From the NCBI RefSeq assembly GCF_937876455.1, contig NZ_CALFIG010000062.1:1-10886 (forward strand): a stretch of DNA of 10,886 bases, given 5' to 3'. Positions 1-6,918 of the stretch are shown one piece after another. The first letter of the stretch is position 1, and every line of letters begins with the position of its first letter. The position numbers and the translations under genes are program-made. The stretch comes from an uncultured Flavobacterium sp. (lineage in GTDB: Bacteria > Bacteroidota > Bacteroidia > Flavobacteriales > Flavobacteriaceae). Below the pieces are notes generated by a model. The model made no database searches. It was not told where the DNA came from and saw nothing but the letters and a program-made list of their open reading frames with translations.

Positions 1-206
1 ACCCCATTTTGAATGATTAAAGCAAAGTTTACAAAGCATTTCACTAAAGAAAAAGTAACAGGTGTACTATATGTCCAAAATCGACACAAGTGTCTTAAAT
101 GAACATAAAAACACAATAAATAAGTATGAAAAATTATAACTAAATTGCAAAAGATTTTCTGCACGTCAGAAGTATAGCATAGCTATATCAAAGGTATGGA
201 TAAAGT

Positions 207-410
207 ATGAAATTGAATAATCAGAGGGTTTGCATCTATCCGAAGGACATACAACGCATAACAGGCAAAAGTTATCGTCAAAGTACTAGATTAATGCAAA
301 AGATAAAAAAAGACCTCAATAAGCTCGAAAATGAGTTTTTAACGATTGAAGAGTTTTGTACATATAGTGGCATAAAATATGAACAAGTAACTCACTTGAT
401 TTTTGGTTAA
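207..410 (+). CDS. Small hypothetical protein, possible DNA-binding
   Basis: A 67-residue, basic protein with no signal peptide or membrane segment. It starts at an ATG and has a conserved-looking core: IYPKDIQRITGKSYRQSTRLMQ near residues 10-31, then EEFCTYSGI near 48-56. From memory, small proteins of this type recur in flavobacterial genomes, often near integrases, but I know no assigned function. The second half (TIEEFCTYSGIKYEQVTHLI) reads like a short helix-turn-helix of the excisionase/MerR kind, so a DNA-binding or directionality-factor role is possible; this is inference. It lies on the element side of the tRNA-like att sequence at 647-668, which suits a mobile-element accessory gene. 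The alternative is a chromosomal orphan gene. I am fairly sure it is coding and unsure of its role. Confidence 0.6.
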   Translation: MKLNNQRVCIYPKDIQRITGKSYRQSTRLMQKIKKDLNKLENEFLTIEEFCTYSGIKYEQVTHLIFG

Positions 411-646
411 AATTGAAATATACTTCCGAAAGATTTTAATCAAGATATGTACAATCAAATACTTAAACAACTTGTTCAATTTTTAGTAATGTTTATTGAA
501 TATTAATTTGCTATATCATTACAAATGAGTATATTTACAACTCACAAATGAAATGAATTATTTACGATTAAAAAGGGGGTAAAATCGGTTACCCAAATAA
601 AAATTCAATTATAACGAGCTGTTATATAATACGTTGGAATAGGTAG
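411..646. other. AT-rich intergenic DNA, no gene seen
   Basis: No convincing reading frame, RNA gene or terminator is visible between the small gene and the tRNA-like fragment. The expected 5' part of a tRNA (an acceptor strand complementary to TTTCTCC, about 65-90 bases upstream of 647) is absent. The tRNA similarity to the right is therefore only a fragment. Confidence 0.5.
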
Positions 647-668
647 TCAAATCCCTCTTTCTCCGCCA
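647..668 (+). other. tRNA-Ser-like 3' end fragment, probable att site
   Basis: The 22 bases read as the end of a tRNA: most of a T loop (TCAAAT), a 3' T-stem strand (CCCTC), an acceptor strand (TTTCTCC), discriminator G and an encoded CCA. The CCCTC/TTTCTCCG combination resembles bacterial serine tRNAs. The 5' T-stem strand (AGGTA, 641-645) cannot pair with CCCTC, and no 5' half exists upstream, so this is not a functional tRNA. Tyrosine integrases often use tRNA 3' ends as attB and leave such a duplicate at one boundary. An integrase begins 260 bases downstream. The choice of serine is from memory of tRNA patterns. Confidence 0.65.
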
Positions 669-688
669 GCCGAAAGGCAAACGGTTAT

Positions 689-725
689 AAAACCCACTAA
701 ATTCAACAATTTAGTGGGTTTTTTC
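689..725 (+). terminator. Strong intrinsic terminator after the tRNA fragment
   Basis: A perfect 15-bp stem (689-703 with 708-722) closes a 4-base CAAC loop, and the 3' arm ends in a T-run broken by one C. The stem contains AACCCACTAAAT and its complement. It sits 20 bases after the tRNA-like CCA, as expected for a tRNA transcription unit, so it may have been carried along with the att sequence. The 5' A-tract could let it act in both directions. Confidence 0.85.
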
Positions 726-776
726 TTTTAAGGATATTCCAAATTATTCATTAAATCTCAAAGTTTAGGTGTCTTT

Positions 777-816
777 CGAGGAGTCACTAGAAAATTAAAA
801 TTTAAGTGACACCTCG
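777..816. repeat. 12-bp inverted repeat upstream of integrase
   Basis: CGAGGAGTCACT (777-788) is matched in inverse by AGTGACACCTCG (805-816) with one mismatch. The 16-base spacer is AT-only apart from one G and is itself partly self-complementary. A second short inverted pair, AACACC (824-829) and GGTGTT (840-845), follows. Symmetric short sites between a tRNA att and an integrase gene are plausible integrase or accessory-protein binding sites. A hairpin in the integrase leader is the alternative. Confidence 0.5.
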
Positions 817-872
817 CAACGAAAACACCGCTACAGCAAGGTGTTCAACAACATATTCAAAAAATGTACATC

Positions 873-903
873 TTGTGTGTAGTTAGTAAATCGTATAAAT
901 TTA
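873..903 (+). promoter_or_regulatory. Candidate integrase promoter
   Basis: TTG (873-875), a 20-base spacer and TAAATTTA (896-903) approximate the Bacteroidota -33/-7 pattern TTTG...TAnnTTTG, with the last G replaced by A. It ends 24 bases before the integrase ATG, a suitable distance. Confidence 0.4.
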
Positions 904-927
904 ATACTAACTTTAAGGTCATCAACA

Positions 928-2166
928 ATGAACACATCCGTTTCCATTCTCTTCTACATCAAGAGAGCAAAAGCCAACAATTTAGGAGTTTGTCCAATCT
1001 ACACTAGAGTTACAGTCAATGCCAAACGTTTTGAGTTTAGCACCAACAAATCTATTAATCCAGATAAATGGTCCTCAGAAGGCAGCAAAGTCAAAGGCAC
1101 TTCCGAAGAAGCTAGAACAATCAATAGCCATCTCGATTATTTAAAAAATCAAATCTTACAAGCTGAAAAAAGACTTGTCAAAAAAGATACTAGTATTACT
1201 TCTGAAAATCTAAAAAATGAACTATTTGGATTATCAGAAACCAAACGCATGTTAGTTCCCATCTTCCAAGACCACAACAATAAAATAAAAGAACTCATTG
1301 GAAAAGAATACGCTCCAGGAACATTAGAACGCTATACTACTTCTTTGAAGCATACTATCGAATTTATGCAATGGAAATACAATGTATCCGATATTGATAT
1401 TACAAAGATTGACCACGCATTTATAACCGACTACGAGTTTTGGCTCCGTAGCATAAGAAACTGCAATAACAATACAGCAGTTAAATACATCAAGAACTTC
1501 AACAAAATCATCAAATTATGCTTGGCCAACGACTGGCTAGAAAAGAATCCTTTTGCCAATTACAAAGCAAAAGTCAAAGAAGTAGAACGAGTATATTTAA
1601 CCGAAGATGAAATACAATCCCTCATCAACAAAGACTTCAATACCGAAAGACTCTCGCTAGTGCGCGATATCTTCCTTTTTAGCTGCTTTACAGGTTTAGC
1701 ATACATAGATGTTAAAAACCTAACAAAGTCCCACATAAGCCACGGTATTGATGGAGAGCAGTGGATATTTACCCACCGCCAAAAAACAGAAAGCGCCTCT
1801 AAAATTCCAATTCTTCCTGTCACACAAATGATAATTGACAAATACAAAAATCATCCTCAATGTAACAACGAAGATAAATTACTTCCTATACTATCCAACC
1901 AAAAGATGAACGCCTACTTAAAAGAAATAGCAACCCTTTGTGACATCAACAAAGAACTCACCTTTCACATTGCCCGACACACCTTTGCTACCACGGTAAC
2001 CCTCACTAATGGCGTACCCATAGAAAGCGTAAGCAAGATGCTAGGCCACAAAAACTTACGCACCACCCAGCACTATGCTAAGGTCCTGGACAGAAAAGTA
2101 AGCGAAGACATGAAAATACTAAAAGACAAGTTCTCACACAGCACCTCGCTTTCTAAAACGTCATAA
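928..2166 (+). CDS. Tyrosine integrase, Bacteroidota IntDOT-like type
   Basis: A 412-residue site-specific recombinase of the usual length for Bacteroidota integrases. Residues 1-100 form the arm-type DNA-binding domain (NNLGVCPIYTRVTVNAKRFEFST near 17-39). Residues 110-215 form the SAM-like core-binding domain, and 222-400 the catalytic domain. Visible catalytic residues are K286 (HRQKTES), H347 and R350 (HIARH), H374 (LGHKN) and the nucleophile Y383 (TQHYAK). The first catalytic arginine position in FTGLAYID carries A258. Loss of Arg-I is known in this family, for example in IntDOT of CTnDOT, so the enzyme is probably active. It follows the tRNA-like att fragment and terminator, which suggests it drove integration there. 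The coding strand is C-rich, unlike the next gene, and no clear terminator follows. Confidence 0.93.
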   Translation: MNTSVSILFYIKRAKANNLGVCPIYTRVTVNAKRFEFSTNKSINPDKWSSEGSKVKGTSEEARTINSHLDYLKNQILQAEKRLVKKDTSITSENLKNELFGLSETKRMLVPIFQDHNNKIKELIGKEYAPGTLERYTTSLKHTIEFMQWKYNVSDIDITKIDHAFITDYEFWLRSIRNCNNNTAVKYIKNFNKIIKLCLANDWLEKNPFANYKAKVKEVERVYLTEDEIQSLINKDFNTERLSLVRDIFLFSCFTGLAYIDVKNLTKSHISHGIDGEQWIFTHRQKTESASKIPILPVTQMIIDKYKNHPQCNNEDKLLPILSNQKMNAYLKEIATLCDINKELTFHIARHTFATTVTLTNGVPIESVSKMLGHKNLRTTQHYAKVLDRKVSEDMKILKDKFSHSTSLSKTS

Positions 2167-2312
2167 AGGGATTGTTTATTAGTATCATAAATACGTATAA
2201 ACAGGTATTTACTTTAGTTGCTTTACTGTATAAATTGCAAAATTATTATAGAACACTGATTTTAATTAGTTAGCGAGAATACTAAAACACAATAAACAAT
2301 AGAAAATGGAAA

Positions 2313-3221
2313 ATGGAAAATCAAACAAATAAAAAAAAGGAAGTTAATCGGTTCGCTCAAATTGGACATATAATCCTTACTATACTGATTATTTCAATGA
2401 TAATTTACAAATTCTTTTGTGTTGACCCACTAGCGGAAAGACATCCTGAAATATCTCCATTTGTTTATTGTGCAAATAATCCAATTAAATTTATTGATCC
2501 TGATGGTAGAGATTGGGTAGAAGCTAGTAATGGAGACATCACTTGGAGAAAAGATGTTACTTCTAAAAATCATTCTAAAGTTCTTAAAGACGGCGAAATT
2601 TATAGAGGAAAATCATATGAAAGGATTAAAGATTGGGATGGTGTTACTGATAGCAGTGGTAATACTGTAAACAATCTTGTATTAGAAGAGTATGGTAAGA
2701 ATAAGAAAATGACTTATTCAGAACTTGAAAGTGCAAATGTGTCTGTTGAAGGTTCTATGAGAGAGGGCAATAGTAAACTTGGCGATGTTGAAGTTAAAAT
2801 TTACCTAACTTTTGCTAATGGTAAAACAAGGTTTATGGATGAAGCATATTCAGCCGTTGCAGGTGGATTTGGGAACGGTGCTCCTGAAAATGGCAGTTAT
2901 ACAGTTAGTAATTATCAAGATAGAAGCCCAGACGGTTGGTACAACAAAGGAATGAATAATAACGGCGTTGGTTTTAGTTATAATTTAAATCCATCATTTA
3001 GCACAGGTAGAACTGATTTAAGAATACACCCAGACGGTAATAATGAAGGTACATTAGGATGTATAGGAATGTCGGGAAGTGCTACTCAACTTAATGGGTT
3101 TGTGCGTAATTTAAATTCTGTTCTAAAATATCAAACTTCGGTTCCAGCAACTCTAGATATTACAGGTAATCCAAATAATAATGGAAGAAGTGGAGCTAAA
3201 ATACCTAATGTAAATGAATAA
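2313..3221 (+). CDS. Orphan Rhs toxin tip with membrane anchor and L,D-transpeptidase-like domain
   Basis: A 302-residue protein in three parts. Residues 1-13 are lysine-rich and 14-35 form one hydrophobic segment (HIILTILIISMIIYKFF). Residues 37-66 (VDPLAE...SPFVYCANNP...DPDGR) are the conserved end of an Rhs core; the beta-shell repeats and the usual preceding RxxSxDPLAE context are missing. Residues 67-302 are a variable domain. Its GSYTV (194-198) and RIHPDG...GTLGCIG (H239, C250) resemble the His...GC catalytic motif of L,D-transpeptidases and the DUF5675-like proteins that share it. The inferred role is a periplasmic peptidoglycan-acting toxin, with the anchor placing the C terminus outside the cytoplasm by the positive-inside rule. 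The next gene, a lipoprotein, is coupled and probably confers immunity. Alternatively it is an inactive displaced cassette. The gene boundary is firm; the enzymatic call rests on motifs only. Confidence 0.8.
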   Translation: MENQTNKKKEVNRFAQIGHIILTILIISMIIYKFFCVDPLAERHPEISPFVYCANNPIKFIDPDGRDWVEASNGDITWRKDVTSKNHSKVLKDGEIYRGKSYERIKDWDGVTDSSGNTVNNLVLEEYGKNKKMTYSELESANVSVEGSMREGNSKLGDVEVKIYLTFANGKTRFMDEAYSAVAGGFGNGAPENGSYTVSNYQDRSPDGWYNKGMNNNGVGFSYNLNPSFSTGRTDLRIHPDGNNEGTLGCIGMSGSATQLNGFVRNLNSVLKYQTSVPATLDITGNPNNNGRSGAKIPNVNE

Positions 3222-3222
3222 T

Positions 3223-3909
3223 ATGAAAATTATAACAAGCTTATTAATTTTCCTTTCATTAGGTTGCAAAGGAAATGACACACACTCTGAAAATTTAGAA
3301 AAAACAAATGGAGTACAAAATGTAAATGCAAGTTTAAACAAAGAGATAGATACAACCAACATTAAGAGAACAGTGATAAAACCAATAAATGAGGTAAATA
3401 ATATTGTTCCTGATACAACGATAAATAAAAAATTGTTTCTATCAAATGACAAGAGTTTGTGTAAACTTTATACTGATTGTAAAAGTATTGCTACAATAGA
3501 TAAAATAAGAGAAAGCCCTGTAGTTTTATTTACAAATCAGTCTAAAACAGAGTATTTAATAGCATATCAATATGAAGGTAGTATAAAAAATGCTTTTGAT
3601 TGTTTTGAAATAGGCTATTTAAAGAATGAGCAAAATCTTAATAAAGTAAATAATTACAAGACTTTAGAAGAAAATTTTATAACGGAAACCAATATTGGAT
3701 TAGGTATTTCACTAGAAAAATTAAAATCTATTAAAGGGGTTAATTATGAAAAAACAGAAAAAGAAAACATAATTATTCTGACTTATAGAAATGCTGATTT
3801 TGAAACTTCTTCTTTTTTAAAGCGGTATAATATGCCTAGCTATTTTATGGAATTTACCTTAAAAGAAAATAAAGTAGAAAAAATAAAATTTGGTTTTGAT
3901 TATCCTTAA
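3223..3909 (+). CDS. Lipoprotein, probable immunity protein of the LDT-like Rhs tip
   Basis: Read from the ATG at 3223 this is a 228-residue lipoprotein. It has a short signal peptide (MKIITSLLIFLSLGC), a relaxed lipobox LSLG-C and a hydrophilic mature part. An in-frame ATG at 3214 overlaps the toxin stop by 8 bases and adds three residues. I prefer 3223 because MK plus a hydrophobic run is the normal signal-peptide start. Either choice implies translational coupling with the toxin. Residues near the end (NIGLGISLEKLKSIKG...YFMEFTLKENKVEKIKFGFDYP) recall the small OmlA/BLIP-like alpha-beta folds common in Bacteroidota lipoproteins, though this is weak. Export to the envelope matches a partner toxin acting on peptidoglycan. 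Immunity is inferred from gene order, spacing and location. Alternatively it is an unrelated lipoprotein. Confidence 0.8.
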   Translation: MKIITSLLIFLSLGCKGNDTHSENLEKTNGVQNVNASLNKEIDTTNIKRTVIKPINEVNNIVPDTTINKKLFLSNDKSLCKLYTDCKSIATIDKIRESPVVLFTNQSKTEYLIAYQYEGSIKNAFDCFEIGYLKNEQNLNKVNNYKTLEENFITETNIGLGISLEKLKSIKGVNYEKTEKENIIILTYRNADFETSSFLKRYNMPSYFMEFTLKENKVEKIKFGFDYP

Positions 3910-3914
3910 AAATC

Positions 3915-3948
3915 AGTAAAGCCACCTAATCGGTGGCTTTACTTTTTT
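3915..3948 (+). terminator. Intrinsic terminator shared by convergent genes
   Basis: A perfect 12-bp stem (AGTAAAGCCACC, 3915-3926, with 3932-3943) and a 5-base loop are followed by six T. It ends the toxin/lipoprotein unit. The T-run overlaps the stop codon of the converging regulator gene, so it may also terminate the opposite strand, where the trailing T-run is weaker. Confidence 0.9.
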
Positions 3949-4282
3949 ATAAACTATTCAATTTAGTAGCTTTAATAAAATTATCTACGGTAAGTAGTAA
4001 GCATTGTTTATCTTTTTCGGGCAAGCTTTCAATATCTGCCATTCTTTTAAACATTACAGGGTCTTTAAATATATTTTGGTTTTCTGCTTCTCCCATTAAA
4101 AAACTAACGGTAGTTCCAAGAGATTGGGCTAACTTCTTAACTACATCAATAGAAGGCTTTACTTCGTCACGCTCGTACTTCCCAATAATAGAGTGATGTA
4201 CTTCAATTTGTCGTGCTATCTCTGCTTGTGAAAAGTTTTTTGCTTCTCTAGCTTCTTTAAGTTTTTTTCCAAAAGTATCCAT
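3947..4282 (-). CDS. XRE-family helix-turn-helix regulator
   Basis: A 111-residue regulator with an N-terminal HTH_3/Cro-CI domain at about residues 5-62: FGKKLKEAREAKNFSQAEIARQ, then the recognition region HHSIIGKYERDEVKPS, then the hydrophobic LAQSLGTTVSFLMGE. The C-terminal tail of about 45 residues has no enzymatic motif and probably mediates dimerisation. It is divergent from the primase-ATPase gene, with 164 bases between the two starts. The gap contains both promoters and a pair of matching 17-base sites, so it likely represses the replication gene and itself, as a copy-number or induction switch. That role follows from layout and family habit. Its stop codon overlaps the terminator of the converging lipoprotein gene. 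Confidence 0.9.
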   Translation of the reverse strand: MDTFGKKLKEAREAKNFSQAEIARQIEVHHSIIGKYERDEVKPSIDVVKKLAQSLGTTVSFLMGEAENQNIFKDPVMFKRMADIESLPEKDKQCLLLTVDNFIKATKLNSL

Positions 4283-4331
4283 AGTCTGCGTATTTATGGT
4301 ATTAAAAGCGTGTTTATACTGCTTTATAGTG

Positions 4332-4339
4332 CAAATTTA
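4332..4339 (-). promoter_or_regulatory. -7 box of the XRE regulator gene
   Basis: On the minus strand this reads TAAATTTG, an exact TAnnTTTG, 50 bases before the regulator start. No good -33 TTG is present at the usual distance, which may mean a weak or activator-dependent promoter. Confidence 0.5.
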
Positions 4340-4372
4340 ATATAAAAAATGGTATATAAAAATAAGTTATTA

Positions 4373-4403
4373 TTTGTATCAATAATAAAATAATCTATAT
4401 TTG
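4373..4403 (+). promoter_or_regulatory. Promoter of the primase-recombinase unit
   Basis: TTTG (4373-4376), a 19-base spacer and TATATTTG (4396-4403) match the Bacteroidota consensus TTTG-N19-21-TAnnTTTG. The ATG of the primase gene is 43 bases further on. A candidate operator starts at the next base, so a bound repressor would block initiation. Confidence 0.75.
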
Positions 4404-4446
4404 TACCAAATATTCGCAGAAATATAAAAATGTTAAATTTTATACA

Positions 4447-6723
4447 ATGGAAATCACTCAAATAAAAGAACAACTCACAATAGCAAACGTATTGCACTAT
4501 TACGGCTTAAAAACCGACAAACAAAGTCGTTTAAATTGTCCGTTCCACGAAGATAAAACCCCAAGTTTTCAAGTGTATTACAAAACACAAACGGCGTACT
4601 GCTTTAGTTTGAGCTGTAAAACACACGGCAAAAGTATGGATGTGATCGATTTTATATTGTACAAAGAAAACTGTACCAAACACGAAGCTATTAACAAAGC
4701 CAAAGAAATACTAAACCACAAAGAACCTAACAAAAACGAAAGGTATCAGCAAGATTTAAGCAGAGAGCAATTTTTGGGTAATATGTATCAGTATTTTAAA
4801 AATGCCATCAGCAACAGCAAACCAGCCAAAGAGTATTTACAAAGTAGAAGTTTAGACAATAAAAAAATAGAAGTCGGTTACAATGGTGGTCAGTTCCATC
4901 ACGGAGCAAGAAAAGACGAAACTTTAATCAATCAATGTTTAGAATATGGATTGTTAATTGATAAAAATATTTTAGGTCGCACAGGCGAGAAAGCTTACGG
5001 CGTTTTTGGTAAATGGTGTATTGTTTTTGCATTAAGAAACAAAGAAAATAAAGTAGTATCATTATACTTTAGAAGTACGCTAAACGAGAAAGAAAGTAAA
5101 CATTTTTACTTAAAAAATAGACAAGGTTTATATCCAAATTACCCTAATGTAAATACTAAAAAACTAATCTTAACCGAAAGTATTATAGATGGAGCGAGCT
5201 TATTACAAGTCAATAAAATAGCAGATAATTACAGTTTATTAGCGTGTTATGGAACTAACGGACTAACTGAAGAACACATCAAAGCCATTAAGGAACTCAA
5301 ACAATTAGAAGAAATAATCTTTGCTTTTGATAATGATACAGCAGGAAAAGAAGCTATTACAAAATATGCCAACCTACTTTTAGAAGAAGTACCAGGAATA
5401 AAAATAAGTGTGTTAGAACCAATAAACAAAGACATCAACGAAACACTACAACTACACAACGAAGAAATATTTATTGAACTTTTAGACCAAAGAACCGAGT
5501 TAAATCCTTCTTTTTCTATTGAAGATAAAACAACAGAGCAACCAACAACTGAAAGTCAAAAACCATCAAATGCAATAGACTTCCTAAAACGAAAACATCT
5601 ACTAAAAAACTTAAATATAGAAATCGGCAAAGCGGGAATAGTTGGAGAGGAAAACAGCCGAATGTTATTATTTTTAATAATCATCAGTTATCTAAACAAA
5701 AGCCCATTACACGCACTAGTTCAAGGAAGTAGCGGAAGTGGAAAAACACATATTATAAGCAGAATAGCAGATTTAATGCCTCAAGAAGATGTACTACGAT
5801 TTACCCGAATTACAGAAAGTTCTTTATACAATTGGGGTGAGTTTGATTTATTCCAAAAGGTAGTAATTATTGAAGATTTAGACGGTTTAAAAGAAGATGC
5901 ACTATATGCTTTAAGAGAATTTATAAGCAACCAAGTATTAAGAAGTTCTGTAACTATCAAAGACAAAAAAGGAAATAATAAATCTTCTCACAAGATTGTA
6001 AAAGGTCAGTTCTCCAGTCTATCAGCAACAACCAAAGGCGAAACCTACGAGGATAATATGAGCAGAAGTTTTTTAATAGCAGTTGACGAGAGCAAAGAAC
6101 AAACGGCAAGAATAATCGAATACCAAAACAAACGCAACGCAGGAGAAATAGATCTAAACGAGCCAAACAAAGCCGTTAATTTTATACAAAGCATAGTGCG
6201 ACATTTAAAGGTTTATGAAGTCATTAATCCGTATGCAACACAACTACATCTACCAGAGAAAGTGCATAAAATAAGACGGTTAAACGAAATGTATCAAGCA
6301 GTTATAAAACAAGTAACCTTTTTAAATCAATACCAAAGAAAGCTAACAAATAACAATCAACTCATTACCGAAATCGAAGACATCGAACAAGCAACCGAAG
6401 TACTTTTTGAAAGTATCATTTTAAAAGTTGATGAACTTGATGGAAGTTTAAGACAATTTTTTGAACGACTAAAAAAGCACGTAAAAACCGAAAATGAAGA
6501 ATTTTTACAACGAGAAATAAGACAACTTTTTAATATCTCCAAAACACAATTACAACGCTTTATTAATACACTTTTAGAACTCGAATACATCAAACAATCA
6601 GGAGGTTACAACAATAAAGGTATCAAATATAAAATAGCGTATTGGGACAATCATCAGAAGTTAAGAGCAGAAATAAAAGACTTTTTATACAATCAAATAC
6701 AGGAGTTAAAAAACAAAGTATGA
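4447..6723 (+). CDS. CHC2 zinc-finger/TOPRIM primase fused to a P-loop ATPase
   Basis: A 758-residue replication protein. Residues 25-90 form a CHC2-type zinc finger (C31, H34, C52, C57; CPFHEDKTPSF). Residues 100-235 correspond to the linker and primase core. A TOPRIM domain follows, with E244 (LTESIIDG) and D295/D297 (FAFDNDTAG). Residues 375-600 are an ATPase with Walker A GSSGSGKT (427-434), Walker B VVIIEDLD (472-479), a sensor-like SATT (526-529) and a possible arginine finger at R540. Residues 665-735 look like a winged helix (EFLQREIRQLFNISKTQLQRFINTLLELEYI). It probably primes and unwinds DNA at the element's own origin, with the winged helix contacting it. It is much longer than a stand-alone TOPRIM primase of this kind, and the ATPase is not a DnaB/RecA type by eye. 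Promoter and operator lie upstream, 11-bp repeats directly downstream, and the recombinases follow. Confidence 0.92.
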   Translation: MEITQIKEQLTIANVLHYYGLKTDKQSRLNCPFHEDKTPSFQVYYKTQTAYCFSLSCKTHGKSMDVIDFILYKENCTKHEAINKAKEILNHKEPNKNERYQQDLSREQFLGNMYQYFKNAISNSKPAKEYLQSRSLDNKKIEVGYNGGQFHHGARKDETLINQCLEYGLLIDKNILGRTGEKAYGVFGKWCIVFALRNKENKVVSLYFRSTLNEKESKHFYLKNRQGLYPNYPNVNTKKLILTESIIDGASLLQVNKIADNYSLLACYGTNGLTEEHIKAIKELKQLEEIIFAFDNDTAGKEAITKYANLLLEEVPGIKISVLEPINKDINETLQLHNEEIFIELLDQRTELNPSFSIEDKTTEQPTTESQKPSNAIDFLKRKHLLKNLNIEIGKAGIVGEENSRMLLFLIIISYLNKSPLHALVQGSSGSGKTHIISRIADLMPQEDVLRFTRITESSLYNWGEFDLFQKVVIIEDLDGLKEDALYALREFISNQVLRSSVTIKDKKGNNKSSHKIVKGQFSSLSATTKGETYEDNMSRSFLIAVDESKEQTARIIEYQNKRNAGEIDLNEPNKAVNFIQSIVRHLKVYEVINPYATQLHLPEKVHKIRRLNEMYQAVIKQVTFLNQYQRKLTNNNQLITEIEDIEQATEVLFESIILKVDELDGSLRQFFERLKKHVKTENEEFLQREIRQLFNISKTQLQRFINTLLELEYIKQSGGYNNKGIKYKIAYWDNHQKLRAEIKDFLYNQIQELKNKV

Positions 6724-6821
6724 GTCGCAAAGGGTCACCAATGGTTCGCTAATGGGTCACTAGAAATCAATAAAATAAATGCAAATCATTGATAATCAAT
6801 AAAAATAAATCTAGCGACCCA
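6722..6821. repeat. 11-bp tandem repeats with an inverted copy, iteron-like
   Basis: Starting at the primase stop codon, three contiguous 11-base units read GGGTCACCAAT (6732-6742), GGTTCGCTAAT (6743-6753) and GGGTCACTAGA (6754-6764). A weaker unit, GAGTCGCAAAG (6722-6732), precedes them. An inverted copy, TCTAGCGACCCA (6810-6821), matches 6753-6764 with one mismatch. Between them lie two near-identical AT-rich tracts (AATCAATAAAATAAAT from 6766 and a version one base longer near 6794). Phased repeats beside an AT-rich zone next to a replication gene fit an iteron origin. Recombinase-binding sites are the alternative. Confidence 0.6.
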
Positions 6822-6918
6822 AAAACTAAAATATTGAGTAAGCAAAAGCATCATAAACTATAAAAACATCATACCAAAACAATTTTTAATTCTTAATTAT
6901 TAATTTTTAATTGATAAA

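Larger units (their letters stand above)
4285..4420. repeat. Paired inverted 17-bp sites, candidate operators
   Basis: TCTGCGTATTTATGGTA (4285-4301) recurs in inverse orientation as TACCAAATATTCGCAGA (4404-4420). The two agree at 14 of 17 positions, with TCTGCG and GGTA exact. One copy lies in the regulator's leader just before its start codon, and the other begins right after the primase -7 box. This symmetric placement suggests operators for the adjacent XRE protein. Confidence 0.5.

Noticed and set aside
647..668. Intact tRNA or tmRNA gene
   Set aside because: The 5' T-stem strand does not pair and no upstream tRNA body exists; tmRNA 3' ends have a different arm sequence.
1560..1847. Minus-strand open frame inside the integrase gene
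   Set aside because: The plus-strand frame carries the full integrase domain structure; the antisense frame is a shadow.
141..2242. Shared 12-mer TAAATTGCAAAA at 141-152 and 2231-2242 as a promoter element
   Set aside because: Both precede genes by 60-85 bases, but the sequence is AT-rich, lacks one T of TAnnTTTG, and could repeat by chance.
3933..4196. Plus-strand open frame opposite the XRE regulator
   Set aside because: The minus strand encodes a clear helix-turn-helix domain with promoter and start; the plus frame has no recognisable features.
6722..6821. CRISPR array
   Set aside because: Units are 11 bases and contiguous without spacers, and no cas genes are present.
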